From Promethearchaeia archaeon (lineage in GTDB: Archaea; Asgardarchaeota; Lokiarchaeia; Sigyniarchaeales; SOKP01): 64,000 nt of DNA. Of the stretch, positions 23,998-33,658 are shown in pieces. The notes under the pieces were generated by a model. It saw only the letters and a list, made by a program, of their open reading frames with translations. It made no database searches and was not told where the DNA came from. The DNA lies in assembly GCA_029856145.1 (NCBI GenBank), contig JAHQWK010000012.1, forward strand, positions 115,714 through 179,713. Reading direction: 5' to 3'. The first letter of the stretch is position 1, and every line of letters begins with the position of its first letter. Made by a program: the position numbers and the translations under genes.

Positions 23998-25719
23998 ATG
24001 AAAGATTTAATAATAAAAAATGGCTTAGTATACGACCCATTAAACAATATCGATGGTGAAAAGAAGGAGATCCATATTAAAGATGGTATTGTCGTAGAAA
24101 AAGGTAATAGTGATGCGAAAGTAATTGATGCCTCTGGAATGATTGTTATGCCAGGAGGAGTCGATATCCATTCGCATATTGCAGGAACAAAAGTAAATGC
24201 TGGGCGTTCCTTTCGACCTGAGGATAAACTTGAAGAATTTAATGAAAAGAGAACGAAATTAACTCGAAGCGGAACTGGTTGGTCAGTACCCTCAACTTGG
24301 GCAACCGGATACCGTTATGCTAAATTGGGTTATACCACTGTTGTTGAACCCGCAATGCCATTACTTAAAGCAAGACATACACATGAAGAATTTTTGGATA
24401 TTCCGATTATAGATAAGGCTGCTTTTCCTCTTTTTGGAAATAATTGGTTCGTAATGGAATATGTTAAAGAAAAGAATTATCAAAAACTTGCTGCCTACAT
24501 TGCTTGGATATTAAAAGCTGTAAAAGGTTATGCGGTAAAGATTGTAAACCCCGGCGGAGTAGAAAATTGGGCATGGGGCAAGAATGTTAACTCGTTAGAT
24601 GATCACGTATTTCATTTTGAAGTCAGTCCAAGAGAGATTGTTGAAAGTTTAGCAAAAGTCAATGAAATCTTAAAGTTACCCCATACAATTCATGTCCATG
24701 CCAACAATTTAGGACACCCCGGGAATAAAGAACATACACTTGAAACATTTAAAGCTGTTGATAAAATTAAACCAAAAACAGGGAGAAAATCAGCATTTCA
24801 TCTCACACATTGTCAATTTAATGCATATGGGGGCACTAACTGGGGTAATTTTGAATCTGGTGCCGCTGATATCGCTGAATATTTAAATTCACACAATCAT
24901 ATTACTGTTGATGCAGGTCAAGTTATCTTTGGGAAAGCTGCAACAACAACAATGACCGCGGACGGGCCTTGGGAGTTCGCACTTCACCATATAGGCGGTA
25001 CTAGTGGATGGGGAGCACGTCCTGGAATTAAATGGATAAATGGGCAAGTAGAAGGAGAATCTGGTTCAGGAATCGTCCCATATTTCTTTTCACCAAAAGT
25101 AGCTGTTAATGCAGTTCAATGGGCAGTAGGGTTAGAGTTAATGCTATTAACTAAGAATCCGTGGCAAATTTTTATGACAACTGATCACCCAAATGGTGGA
25201 CCATTTACTTCTTATCCTCAAATTGTTCGCTGGTTAATGGATAAAAAATCGAGAGATGATGTTCTTCTAAATCAATGTTCTAAAAAAGCCTCTGAAAAGT
25301 CTCAATTAAAAGATATTGATCGCGAATTGAATTTGTATGAAATATGCATAGTTTCACGAGCAGGTACAGCTAAATGTTTAGGGATGACAGACAGAGGACA
25401 TTTAGGGAAGGGGGCAATTGGTGATGTTGCTATATATAATTTAGATCCTAAAAAAATGAATGGGCATACGATAGAAAAAGCGTTTACTTTAGCAGCTTAT
25501 ACAATTAAAGATGGACAGATTGTTGTTAAAGATGGTGAAATTACAGCTACTCCTATGGGTACAACAATTTGTGCAGAAGGAAAAGTTAAAGATGGGGTTA
25601 TGGAGGCTATGCTTGATGATGTTAAAGCTCATTGGCGTAATCATTATAGCATTAACTTCAACAACTACGCGATTGGTGACTATTATACTCCAAAAATTAA
25701 AATTATGAATGGTACCTAA
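23998..25719 (+). CDS. fwdA: Formylmethanofuran dehydrogenase subunit A (FwdA/FmdA)
   Basis: FwdA is the amidohydrolase subunit that interconverts formate and formylmethanofuran, part of the C1 branch that reduces CO2 or oxidises formyl groups. The 573-residue protein has the metal-binding HSHIAG near residue 60, the Lys region AVKIVNPGG, HVHANNLGHPGN, FHLTHCQF, and TTDHPNGGPF typical of FwdA. Length is standard. No other fwd genes (B, C, D, F, G) are adjacent, so it is an isolated copy here. MobA nearby would serve the molybdenum/tungsten subunit if present elsewhere. Confidence 0.95.
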   Translation: MKDLIIKNGLVYDPLNNIDGEKKEIHIKDGIVVEKGNSDAKVIDASGMIVMPGGVDIHSHIAGTKVNAGRSFRPEDKLEEFNEKRTKLTRSGTGWSVPSTWATGYRYAKLGYTTVVEPAMPLLKARHTHEEFLDIPIIDKAAFPLFGNNWFVMEYVKEKNYQKLAAYIAWILKAVKGYAVKIVNPGGVENWAWGKNVNSLDDHVFHFEVSPREIVESLAKVNEILKLPHTIHVHANNLGHPGNKEHTLETFKAVDKIKPKTGRKSAFHLTHCQFNAYGGTNWGNFESGAADIAEYLNSHNHITVDAGQVIFGKAATTTMTADGPWEFALHHIGGTSGWGARPGIKWINGQVEGESGSGIVPYFFSPKVAVNAVQWAVGLELMLLTKNPWQIFMTTDHPNGGPFTSYPQIVRWLMDKKSRDDVLLNQCSKKASEKSQLKDIDRELNLYEICIVSRAGTAKCLGMTDRGHLGKGAIGDVAIYNLDPKKMNGHTIEKAFTLAAYTIKDGQIVVKDGEITATPMGTTICAEGKVKDGVMEAMLDDVKAHWRNHYSINFNNYAIGDYYTPKIKIMNGT

Positions 25720-25792
25720 ATTCTTTCTATTTTTGCTTATTATTTGAGAAAAAAAAAAATATAGGTTAAATTAGAGAAGAAGAACAAAACTA

Positions 25793-26047
25793 TTATAATA
25801 ACTTTGTTACTTTTTCACTCCAGTTAGACTTATTTGTTCCAGCCATAGCGAATCCATTTGGTAGCATATTTGGAGGTACAAATTGTGAACTTCCCAAGAT
25901 TTGGCTTATTTTTTTCCTTACACATTGATCTTGTTTCCTTCCCTTACAAAACATGTAAATAAAACCTTTCAATGCTAAGTGCTTACTTTTATCATTTTCA
26001 AACATTTTGAAGAAATTACAATTCTCCAAATTTTGGCATTCAGACAT
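25793..26047 (-). CDS. Small Cys-containing protein, unknown
   Basis: The 84-residue protein has a Cys pattern C-x5-C (CQNLENC), later MFCKGRKQDQC, then a Pro-rich segment VPPNMLPNG. The four Cys could bind a metal or a cluster. Short proteins with this layout recur in anaerobic bacteria and archaea, often near signalling genes, but I cannot name the function. It is convergent to fwdA. Confidence 0.6.
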   Translation of the reverse strand: MSECQNLENCNFFKMFENDKSKHLALKGFIYMFCKGRKQDQCVRKKISQILGSSQFVPPNMLPNGFAMAGTNKSNWSEKVTKLL

Positions 26048-26270
26048 TTTTTATCATTTGAATTAAAAATTATTTTGAATAATTATTTAATAAAGATAAA
26101 AAAAACCTCTGGTTATATTATCATTTAGAATAAATTAATTGTATGTAGCAATATCGCATAATAATTCAAAAAAAAATTATAAATGGACTTTAAATTTACT
26201 CTTTTTAATTCATTTTAAAGAGAAGAAAGATAAAGAAAAAATATTTTATTTTCTTAAATTGCCTTTGTGA

Positions 26271-26446
26271 TTAGATCCATTCTAATATTGATGAACATCC
26301 AAGACCTTTTTTATCTTCAATCCTGCCATGAACAATAAATGTATCACCTTCATATCCACACTCAGGACATTTATTTTTTGATACTAATTCTACTAAATCT
26401 TGAGAATATGATTTAATTTTTAAAGCTAAGTAAAAACTAAATAAGT
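26271..26446 (-). pseudogene. Zinc-ribbon-like fragment without a normal start
   Basis: On the minus strand an open frame ends at TAA 26271-26273 and encodes a sensible C-terminus: SYSQDLVELVSKNK, then CPECGYEGDTFIVHGR and GLGCSSILEWI. The CxxC plus third Cys suggest a zinc ribbon. Upstream the frame is closed by a stop near 26450 and no ATG, GTG or TTG occurs in it, so it is a truncated gene or uses a rare start such as ATT. The rest of 26048-26494 is AT-rich and empty. Confidence 0.35.
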
Positions 26447-26497
26447 TAGATTATGATAGTTTTCATAATATATTTTGGATAAATAATAAATAAATTG

Positions 26498-26800
26498 ATG
26501 TTAAAGATGCAAAATGAAGATTTGATGAAATTATTAGCTGTTCTCGGTGGAGTTATCGCGATAATTGAAGCAATTTTGGGATTTAATGATAAGAATATAG
26601 AAACCACGCGAATAATTTTGTTAGTAATAGCTATAATTCTAGGAGTGATTATCATATTAAGTGTGGTTATACCTCATAAGTTTATAGATTTGAATTGGAT
26701 CATTTGTGTGGTAGTAGGTATTGTTATGATTATATACATAAGTACAATTGGTGGAGTTCTGATATTAATTGCTGGCTTTGTAGGATATACTGAAAGATAA
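26498..26800 (+). CDS. Small hydrophobic membrane protein
   Basis: About 100 residues with a short N-terminus (MLKMQNEDLMK) and three to four hydrophobic helices, for example LLAVLGGVIAIIEAILGF and IILLVIAIILGVIIILSVVI. No family is recognised. Start candidates cluster at 26495, 26498 and 26507; no strong ribosome site separates them. It lies just before the tRNA-Cys gene, which is on the opposite strand. Confidence 0.55.
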   Translation: MLKMQNEDLMKLLAVLGGVIAIIEAILGFNDKNIETTRIILLVIAIILGVIIILSVVIPHKFIDLNWIICVVVGIVMIIYISTIGGVLILIAGFVGYTER

Positions 26801-26831
26801 TATTATCTAAAAATTAGAAATATAAAAATAG

Positions 26832-26953
26832 AGCCAGTGATGGGAATTTCATGCTTCATTTATCCAATAAAGTATTTTGAACCCATGATGAATGGCTTTC
26901 TTCTTCAGAAAAGAAGTCTGCAGGCCATCGCCTTACGACTCGGCAACACTGGC
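26832..26953 (-). tRNA. tRNA-Cys (anticodon GCA) with two introns
   Basis: Read on the minus strand the cloverleaf is: acceptor GCCAGTG (26953-26947) with CACTGGC (26839-26833), discriminator U73 at 26832; D arm GCC/GGC (26944-26930); anticodon stem ATGGC/GCCAT (26928-26924 with 26896-26892); variable loop TCATC; T stem ATGGG/CCCAT (26886-26882 with 26844-26840). The anticodon loop CTGCAG-A is interrupted after position 37 by a 20-base intron (26917-26898). The T loop TTCAAA-T is interrupted by about 30 bases (26875-26846, ends shiftable by a base or two). The spliced tRNA is 72 nt. U73 and GCA both fit cysteine. The D loop has one G where GG is usual. No CCA is encoded. Confidence 0.82.
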
Positions 26954-27179
26954 TTATAAGCTTTAAAATCGAATTCTATTTTAAAATTTTGTGTGTGTTA
27001 TATAAAAAGTTATTCTTGATTTTTTTTTAGCTTTTCTATTATAAAGAATTATAATATTATTAAGCCCAAACTTTCAACCGATCTAAATTTTAATCATCAA
27101 TGAGTTTAAATTATCAAACCATATTATATATCTAGGGAAATTAGGTTTTAGAAAAGTAAATAGAATTAAGGGAGTTATA

Positions 27180-27782
27180 TTGAGCGATCTTATTTTAGTA
27201 TCAAAAGATCAAATAAAGCTAGCAAGTTATGTAATAAGTGAAGCGTTTTTTAATGATCCCTTAATGTTATATTTATTTCCTAAGCCAAAAGAAAGAAAAA
27301 TAAAATTAAAATCAATGATGGAGTTATTACTTCGCATTGGTATAAAATATGGAATAGTACATACAACATCAGCAAAATTAGAAGGGATTGCTATATGGTT
27401 TCCTTCTAATAAAGCGAAAATTACTACATGGATGGGACTTCTAAGTGGAGGAATTTCTTATTTCTTTAAGCTAGGGAGCAAAGCTGTTAAGAAACAGAAT
27501 AGACTTTATAATTACATTTTGACAAAACATATGAACCTCATGCCTTCATACCATTGGTATTTATCAATTATTGGTATAAATCCTATATATCAAGGAAAGG
27601 GATTTTCCAGTGTTTTATTTAATTCTATGTTTAATCAAATTGATAAACAGAATTTACCTTTTTTTCTCGATACTAATAATGAGGAAAATTTGCCCATATA
27701 TAACCGATTCGGGTTTAGGCTTCTTGAAGAATATCAAATACTAGACACCAATGTAGTTAATTGGGCAATGATTAGAGATTAA
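27180..27782 (+). CDS. GNAT-family acetyltransferase
   Basis: The 200-residue protein is a GCN5-related N-acetyltransferase: the acetyl-CoA loop reads INPIYQGKGFSSVLFNSM (Q-x-x-G-x-G/A type), followed by DTNNEENLPIYNRFGF, the usual beta5-alpha4 end. The substrate is unknown; N-terminal features (EAFFNDPLMLYLFP) match a subgroup common in Asgards and bacteria. A related protein is encoded at 60709-61323. The TTG start is preceded by GGAG at 27171-27174. Confidence 0.85.
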   Translation: MSDLILVSKDQIKLASYVISEAFFNDPLMLYLFPKPKERKIKLKSMMELLLRIGIKYGIVHTTSAKLEGIAIWFPSNKAKITTWMGLLSGGISYFFKLGSKAVKKQNRLYNYILTKHMNLMPSYHWYLSIIGINPIYQGKGFSSVLFNSMFNQIDKQNLPFFLDTNNEENLPIYNRFGFRLLEEYQILDTNVVNWAMIRD

Positions 27783-27889
27783 TATTGAACAACTTGATTT
27801 AAACAGGAGAATTATATTAAATTAAAGAAAAGAATAAATGGCTTAGAATTTTAAATTATTCTTGATTAGATTCTTTTCTATTTGATACT

Positions 27890-28918
27890 ATGAAAGAAGA
27901 AAAAGCACAAAAAAAAAAAACTTTAATTGGGCTTGGTTTGGTATCAGGAGGTTTAGACAGTTTAACTGCTTGTCTTTTATTACAATTACAAGGAATTAAA
28001 GTTATTGGGTTAAACTTTACATCTCCCTTTTGCCAATACGGTAAAGATTCTGGTCAGTCTGAATGTAGATTGGATTTACTTGAAAAAAAACTGGGAATAG
28101 AATTACATTATTTACCATTAAACAATGATTATTTAGAAATCATCCGTAATCCTAAATTCGGCTATGGTAAAAATCTAAATCCCTGTATTGATTGCAGGAT
28201 ATATATTTTAAGAAAAGCAAAAGAATTTAAGGAAGAAATTAATGCTGATTTTATATTTACCGGCGAAGTTCTTAACCAACGACCAAAATCTCAACATATG
28301 AAGGCGCTTGAAATTGTAGAAAAAGAGGTTGGACTTGAAGGTAAACTTTTAAGACCATTGTCAGCTCATCAGTTAAAGCCAACTATATACGAAGAACAGG
28401 GTTTAATAGACCGAAAGAAATTGTTAGGAATAAAAGGGAGAAGTAGAAAAATTCAAATGGAATTGGCTAGAAAACATAGACTTTTAGAAAATTATTATGC
28501 TTGCGGGGGTTGTCTATTAACTGATAATAGTTTTACAAATCGGATGAGAGACTACTTAAAGTCTAATGAGAATCTGATATTGGAAGATATAAATATATTA
28601 AAATGTGGCCGTCATTTTCGGTATAAAAATTCTAAAATTATCGTGGGGAGAAATGAATCCGAAAATAATATGTTATTGAACCTTAAAAAACAAAAAGATT
28701 TGATACTTGAAGCGAAAGGTGTTCCAGGACCAATTACAATAATACAAGGAGAATTTGATGATGAGGCATTCAATTATGCTGCCATGTTAACACTAAGATA
28801 TTCCGATTTGTCTGAATCGATAGGGCAAGTTATTTTTGGAACTGATTATAACGATTTAAGCAATGAAAAGACGGTTAAAATAGAAAATGAAAAAAATTTG
28901 AAGAAACATATTTTATAA
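27890..28918 (+). CDS. PP-loop ATP pyrophosphatase, tRNA thiolation-type (ThiI/MnmA-like)
   Basis: The 342-residue protein has the PP-loop GLVSGGLDSLTA for ATP and conserved Cys in CIDCRIY and YACGGCLL, which may bind a cluster or carry sulfur. The region FTGEVLNQRPKSQHMKAL matches the adenylating enzymes that thiolate tRNA uridines. The C-terminal ~80 residues (GVPGPITIIQGE) form an extra domain. It likely modifies tRNA using ATP and a sulfur donor. Exact position modified is unknown. It follows a GNAT gene on the same strand after ~105 bases. Confidence 0.72.
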   Translation: MKEEKAQKKKTLIGLGLVSGGLDSLTACLLLQLQGIKVIGLNFTSPFCQYGKDSGQSECRLDLLEKKLGIELHYLPLNNDYLEIIRNPKFGYGKNLNPCIDCRIYILRKAKEFKEEINADFIFTGEVLNQRPKSQHMKALEIVEKEVGLEGKLLRPLSAHQLKPTIYEEQGLIDRKKLLGIKGRSRKIQMELARKHRLLENYYACGGCLLTDNSFTNRMRDYLKSNENLILEDINILKCGRHFRYKNSKIIVGRNESENNMLLNLKKQKDLILEAKGVPGPITIIQGEFDDEAFNYAAMLTLRYSDLSESIGQVIFGTDYNDLSNEKTVKIENEKNLKKHIL

Positions 28919-29076
28919 TACGCTTAACATTATGATTTTGTACATTTTACTATTACGAAAATGTTATAATAAGGTAAGATATAAATAAACCTACTCTTAT
29001 AAAGGATTTATAGTTCCCATAAGATATTTGCAATTTTCTTTAAATTGAAATTTCTTATGATTTTGGTGAATTTCAT

Positions 29077-32000
29077 ATGATATCTAATGAAAAAAAGAAT
29101 AATCCTAATTTTAAGAAAATTCTTCCCTTTTTGATGGAAACAATTGATGATTTAATTATTATTGCTTCATCAAATAATTCTTTCGAAATTGAACAACTTT
29201 ATGAATGTAGGTTTTTAGATCAATTAGGATATTCGAATAATAAACTAATTGGAACATCACTATTGAAATTATTTCATTTTGGGGATGAAATTACACGAAA
29301 GGATTTTATACAGTTAATAAAGCAAGAAAAAAGTACGCAAAATATTCAGATTATCAAAAAAAATGGGAACTTAATCTGGACTGAATTAAACATTAAAAAA
29401 TTCAACGAGAAAAAAAGCCAAGAAAAATACGTTTTCAAATTACGAAATATTTCAGAATTAAAAGAATTAGAATCAAAATTGGAAGAATCAGAAAAAAATC
29501 TCAAAAAGATTGCCAAGGTAGTTCCTGAAGTTAGAACTTGGGATTTATTCACACCAAAAATATATGATAAAGCCTTACACATCTCATCTGAAAAGCTCCG
29601 TCAAAATGAAGCCAAATTTCATACAGCAATAGAGAGCTTGCCATTTGGTTTCTTTATGATAAATAAAGATGGTTATTATGTGATGCAAAATACAGTTTGT
29701 AAGGAGAATTGGGGAAACATTATCGGAAAACGCCCAGAGGATGTAGCTAATAGTAAGGACACTTTAGCAATATGGAAAGAAAATAATTTAAGAGCTTTTT
29801 CTGGAGAAATTGTCAAATCTGAAATTGAACTTAAAATAAACGAGAGGATACAATATTTCTACAATATAATCACACCAGTTTATATAGATGACAAAATAGA
29901 ATATATTCAGGGAGTTAACATTGATACAACAGATCGTAAAATTGCAGACCAAAAGCTAAAAGAATCAGAAGAAAGATATCGATTAATTTATGAAAATACT
30001 AATGACCTAATTAGAGTCTTTAATAACAATTTTGAATTTGAATACCTTAATGAAAAAGTCCATAAACGAGTTTTGGAGTATTCAATCGAGGAGCTAGCCA
30101 ATATGGATCCAATATCACTTTTTCACCCAGAAGATCGAAAACATGCAATTAATAGATTAAGTAAAATCCTGAGAAAAGGGGAGGGATCTTATGAAGCAAG
30201 ATTCAAGCATAAGGATGGACATTATAAATGGTTAGAATTATCAGCTAAAAATTTTGTAGATAGTAAAGGAAATAAAAAGATTCTTTCAATTGGTAGAGAT
30301 ATTACTGACCGCAAAATCATTGAACAAAGAATAAAAGAATCTGAAGAAAAATATAGAACGATTGCAGATCAATCAATATTAGGCATAACAATATTTCAAG
30401 ATGATGCAGTTAAATATATTAATCAAAGAGGAGCAGATTTGTTAGGATATACAGTTGAAGAGATAACGAAATGGAGCTCGAATGAATACGCAAGTAGTAT
30501 TCATCCTGAAGATAGGCAATTAGTTGTTGAACAGGTAAGGAAGAAACAATTAAGAGATCCTAATGTAATAACTCATTATCAATTTAGATGTCTTACGAAA
30601 ACAGGTGAAACTATATGGGTTGATAATTATTCAAAAACTATCGATTATGAAGGTAGACCAGCTGATTTTGTAGCAGTAATTGATATTACGGGAATGAAAA
30701 AAGCCCAACAAGCATTAAAAGAATCTGAGGAAAAATTCCACAATATTTTAGAAACATCTTCAGTTGGAGTAATGGAACTTGATGTTGTCAAGAAAAAATT
30801 ATTATATATTAACCCGAAATTGTTGAATATAATTGGGTATAAAAAAGAAGAGATAACAGAAGATCTTTTCCGCAGCAATCTTATTCATCCAAAAGATTTA
30901 AACAAACTTTTAATGACAAATGAGGAATCAGAATTAGAATTTCGAATCATTGATAAACAGGGAAAATTAAAATGGTTAGCGGGAAAGAGAATTCCTCATT
31001 TTAATGAAAATGGAGAAATTTCTAGTATTAGAATATGGTTAGACGATATAACAGAAAAAAAGATGTATGAAAACTTAATTTATGAATTAAATATTAATTT
31101 TCTCAATTTCACAACTGATATTCGGAATAATATCGATTTACTCTTAAATACTTGCTTGAATTTACTAGATGGAGACTTGATATTATACATACATAAAATA
31201 ATATCTGATGATAAAGAAAATTACCAAATAATATCATCTGATGAAACTTATATTTATAATTCAAAAGATATCAATCAACTCTTTCTTAGTGGTTTATTCT
31301 ATGAAGAACACGATTTTCCTCAAACTTTTTTTGATATTGATAGAATGAAATATGCAAAAACGGATCCATTCATTATAGAGCATAAATTTAAAGGCAGTTT
31401 TGGAAAAGTAATTAAGTCAAACGAAGGCTTTAATAGCGCTGTATGTATTTTTTATAAAAATAATCCTATTATTAGTGGGGAAGATAATTTAGTTTTATTT
31501 TTAATTTGCGATGCACTTGAAATAGAGCAAAGACGTTGGCAAGTACAGAAAGATTTAGAAAAACAAAACATAACATTGAATAAAATAAATAAGTTAAAAT
31601 CCGAGTTATTTTCAAGAACATCACATGAATTGAAAACACCTTTAATTTCGGTTAAGGGCTTTACAGAACTTTTATTAACGCTTTATAAATCTAAATTGGA
31701 CCCCGAAATTATTTCAATTTTAGAGGAAATTAGTGATGGAAGTAAACGTCTTGAAAAAATAATTAATTTGCTTTTGGATAGTACAAAATTAGAAGCAGGT
31801 CAATTATCCTTGAATCTACAAGATGAAAATTTAACCTTTTTAATCAAGTTTTGTGTTAAAGAACTCCAAGGTTTAGCTAAATTAAGAGATCAAACTATTT
31901 CTCTTAATTTACAAGATAAGTTAGAAACAAAATTTGATAAAGAGAGGATTTACGAAGTGATTTCAAACCTATTAGTAAATGCAATTAAATATACTCCTCC

Positions 32001-32286
32001 CGGAGGGAAAATAACAATTGAATCCAAGAAAAATGAAGAATCATATGAAATTTCAATTAAAGATAATGGAATTGGATTTACCGAAGAAGAAAAAAATCAA
32101 GTTTTCAGACAGTTTGGGAAAATTGAACGATATGGACAAGGCTGGGATATTGCTGCTGATGGTACAGGTCTAGGACTATATATTACAAAAAGCCTTGTAG
32201 AATTACATGGAGGAAAAATTTGGATTGAATCTGAAGGAAGAAATAAAGGAACTACATTCCATTTTTCCTTACCGATATTAAAATAA
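29077..32286 (+). CDS. Multi-PAS sensor histidine kinase
   Basis: This 1069-residue soluble kinase contains about five PAS domains (roughly 15-125, 180-290, 305-420, 430-550, 555-660), each later one ending in a coiled linker such as KESEEKY, then a GAF-like region (about 670-820). The HisKA domain has the phospho-His at residue 850 in SRTSHELKTPL. The HATPase domain has N-box NLLVNAIKY and G-boxes DNGIGFTEEE and DGTGLGLYI. No transmembrane helix is visible, so it senses a cytoplasmic cue. No receiver gene is adjacent; the nearest is at 23317. Asgards share this bacterial-type kinase repertoire. Confidence 0.93.
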   Translation: MISNEKKNNPNFKKILPFLMETIDDLIIIASSNNSFEIEQLYECRFLDQLGYSNNKLIGTSLLKLFHFGDEITRKDFIQLIKQEKSTQNIQIIKKNGNLIWTELNIKKFNEKKSQEKYVFKLRNISELKELESKLEESEKNLKKIAKVVPEVRTWDLFTPKIYDKALHISSEKLRQNEAKFHTAIESLPFGFFMINKDGYYVMQNTVCKENWGNIIGKRPEDVANSKDTLAIWKENNLRAFSGEIVKSEIELKINERIQYFYNIITPVYIDDKIEYIQGVNIDTTDRKIADQKLKESEERYRLIYENTNDLIRVFNNNFEFEYLNEKVHKRVLEYSIEELANMDPISLFHPEDRKHAINRLSKILRKGEGSYEARFKHKDGHYKWLELSAKNFVDSKGNKKILSIGRDITDRKIIEQRIKESEEKYRTIADQSILGITIFQDDAVKYINQRGADLLGYTVEEITKWSSNEYASSIHPEDRQLVVEQVRKKQLRDPNVITHYQFRCLTKTGETIWVDNYSKTIDYEGRPADFVAVIDITGMKKAQQALKESEEKFHNILETSSVGVMELDVVKKKLLYINPKLLNIIGYKKEEITEDLFRSNLIHPKDLNKLLMTNEESELEFRIIDKQGKLKWLAGKRIPHFNENGEISSIRIWLDDITEKKMYENLIYELNINFLNFTTDIRNNIDLLLNTCLNLLDGDLILYIHKIISDDKENYQIISSDETYIYNSKDINQLFLSGLFYEEHDFPQTFFDIDRMKYAKTDPFIIEHKFKGSFGKVIKSNEGFNSAVCIFYKNNPIISGEDNLVLFLICDALEIEQRRWQVQKDLEKQNITLNKINKLKSELFSRTSHELKTPLISVKGFTELLLTLYKSKLDPEIISILEEISDGSKRLEKIINLLLDSTKLEAGQLSLNLQDENLTFLIKFCVKELQGLAKLRDQTISLNLQDKLETKFDKERIYEVISNLLVNAIKYTPPGGKITIESKKNEESYEISIKDNGIGFTEEEKNQVFRQFGKIERYGQGWDIAADGTGLGLYITKSLVELHGGKIWIESEGRNKGTTFHFSLPILK

Positions 32287-32559
32287 TTCAATTATAAATA
32301 ACGTTCTCATTTTTCCCTAAATTTTTTTTAAATTACGATTTATTAATTGATTTAAACATTAACTAAAAGCTAAACAACATTTAGATTTTTTATCTTTGAT
32401 TTTAATTTATTATAAAATTGTACGAAATTTATGAATTAAGTATTAAGTCTATAGAAGAAATGGACTCCTAATTTTTTATTAAAGACTTTAAATAATATTA
32501 AAACAAAAGAGTTAATCTTAAAATTTTTAATCAAACTAAAAATGGATTAGATCAAAAAA
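32287..32559. other. Non-coding gap after the histidine kinase
   Basis: About 270 AT-rich bases with no convincing open frame or fold on either strand. T-tracts just after the kinase stop (32310-32330) may terminate transcription. Confidence 0.3.
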
Positions 32560-32784
32560 ATGAAAGAATTGGGAGAAAATGGAGAACTTGAAGAAATACC
32601 AGAAATTAAGAAGTACTTTTCAAGAATCTATACGACTTTATCTAAAGATATTAGGGAAAAATTAAGGGATTTAGATCTATCAAAGGAAAAGAAAAAAAAG
32701 ATAAAAAAAGAATTAGCATTCTTAACAAAAGATAAACAAATTGAGTATTTAGATGAATTAATTCAACTGAATAATCATGGATAA
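32560..32784 (+). CDS. Small charged helical protein, unknown
   Basis: A 74-residue frame, highly charged and predicted helical (EIKKYFSRIYTTLSKDIREKL, then a lysine-rich stretch around KEKKKKIKKE). No motif is recognised. Composition is protein-like and it ends cleanly, but no strong ribosome site precedes the ATG. It may be a real Asgard-specific small protein. Confidence 0.45.
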   Translation: MKELGENGELEEIPEIKKYFSRIYTTLSKDIREKLRDLDLSKEKKKKIKKELAFLTKDKQIEYLDELIQLNNHG

Positions 32785-33053
32785 ATTTTTGCTAAATTTC
32801 TAACCTCTTTTTAGTTTAGCTAAAATGCTAAAATGTTGAGCATTTTTTACTTATAAAAATGTAAAATATAAGAAATAACTGTTCTTTTAGATTTAGTTAT
32901 GAATTATCGATAACAAATTTTTTTAAGAAATATACTTTTTTCTTTTTAAGATTATCAATTAATTTGTTTGATCAAACACATAAAAGCAAACACCTTGTTT
33001 TTTTACAAAATTGCAAATCAATTTTTAAATCATATGCGAGATTCGAAAGAATT

Positions 33054-33656
33054 ATGAGCGAAAATGTGGAGAAATATATAAAAAGAAAAGTCTATAAGTC
33101 TACAAGTTCAAGAATTGCACAAAAGTTTGTTGATGCGGGATTAGAAAAAATAAGAGCATGTATCAACTGTGGAACTTGTACCGGAAGTTGTCCAAGTGGA
33201 CATCGAACAGCATTTAGGACTCGTTCTGCGATTCGCCGAGCTCTTACAGGAGATGAAAGCGTATTGAGCGATATAGATATTTGGCTTTGCTCTACTTGCT
33301 ATTATTGCTACGAACGTTGCCCAAGGGACATTCCTGTGACAGATATGATAATAAAATTAAGAAATATAGCAGTTGAAGAGGGATATATTTTAGATACACA
33401 TTTTACGCTAGCTAAAGATATTTTTTATGCTACTGGGCATGGTGTACCCGCAACTGGCGAAAATAATAAAAAATGGAGAGATTTAAGAAAATCCTATGGA
33501 TTGCCACCATTACCACCAACAGTTCATTCCTACCCTGAAGCTGTTAAGGAGTGCCAAGAATTGATGGATGCTGTAGGATTTAAAAAATTATTGGATAATG
33601 CAGAAAAATTAAAAAAAGAGAGAGCAAATGCAAAGAAAAAAGATAAGGAGGAATAA
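33054..33656 (+). CDS. hdrC: Heterodisulfide reductase subunit C (second copy)
   Basis: The protein has the two [4Fe-4S] motifs of HdrC, CINCGTCTGSCP and CSTCYYCYERCP, and a basic C-terminal tail (EKLKKERANAKKKDKEE). I chose the ATG at 33054 (MSENVEKY) because the longer in-frame TTG version from 32964 adds residues unlike HdrC. First gene of the operon hdrC-hdrB-hdrA. It is about 200 residues, longer than the copy at 4710. It should pass electrons between HdrA and HdrB. Confidence 0.92.
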   Translation: MSENVEKYIKRKVYKSTSSRIAQKFVDAGLEKIRACINCGTCTGSCPSGHRTAFRTRSAIRRALTGDESVLSDIDIWLCSTCYYCYERCPRDIPVTDMIIKLRNIAVEEGYILDTHFTLAKDIFYATGHGVPATGENNKKWRDLRKSYGLPPLPPTVHSYPEAVKECQELMDAVGFKKLLDNAEKLKKERANAKKKDKEE

Positions 33657-33658
33657 TT

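Noticed and set aside
26831..26956. Plus-strand structured RNA, 5S rRNA or riboswitch
   Set aside because: The first fold seen on the plus strand (outer stem and hairpins) is the mirror of a minus-strand tRNA-Cys; the tRNA reading explains all stems, the GCA anticodon and U73.
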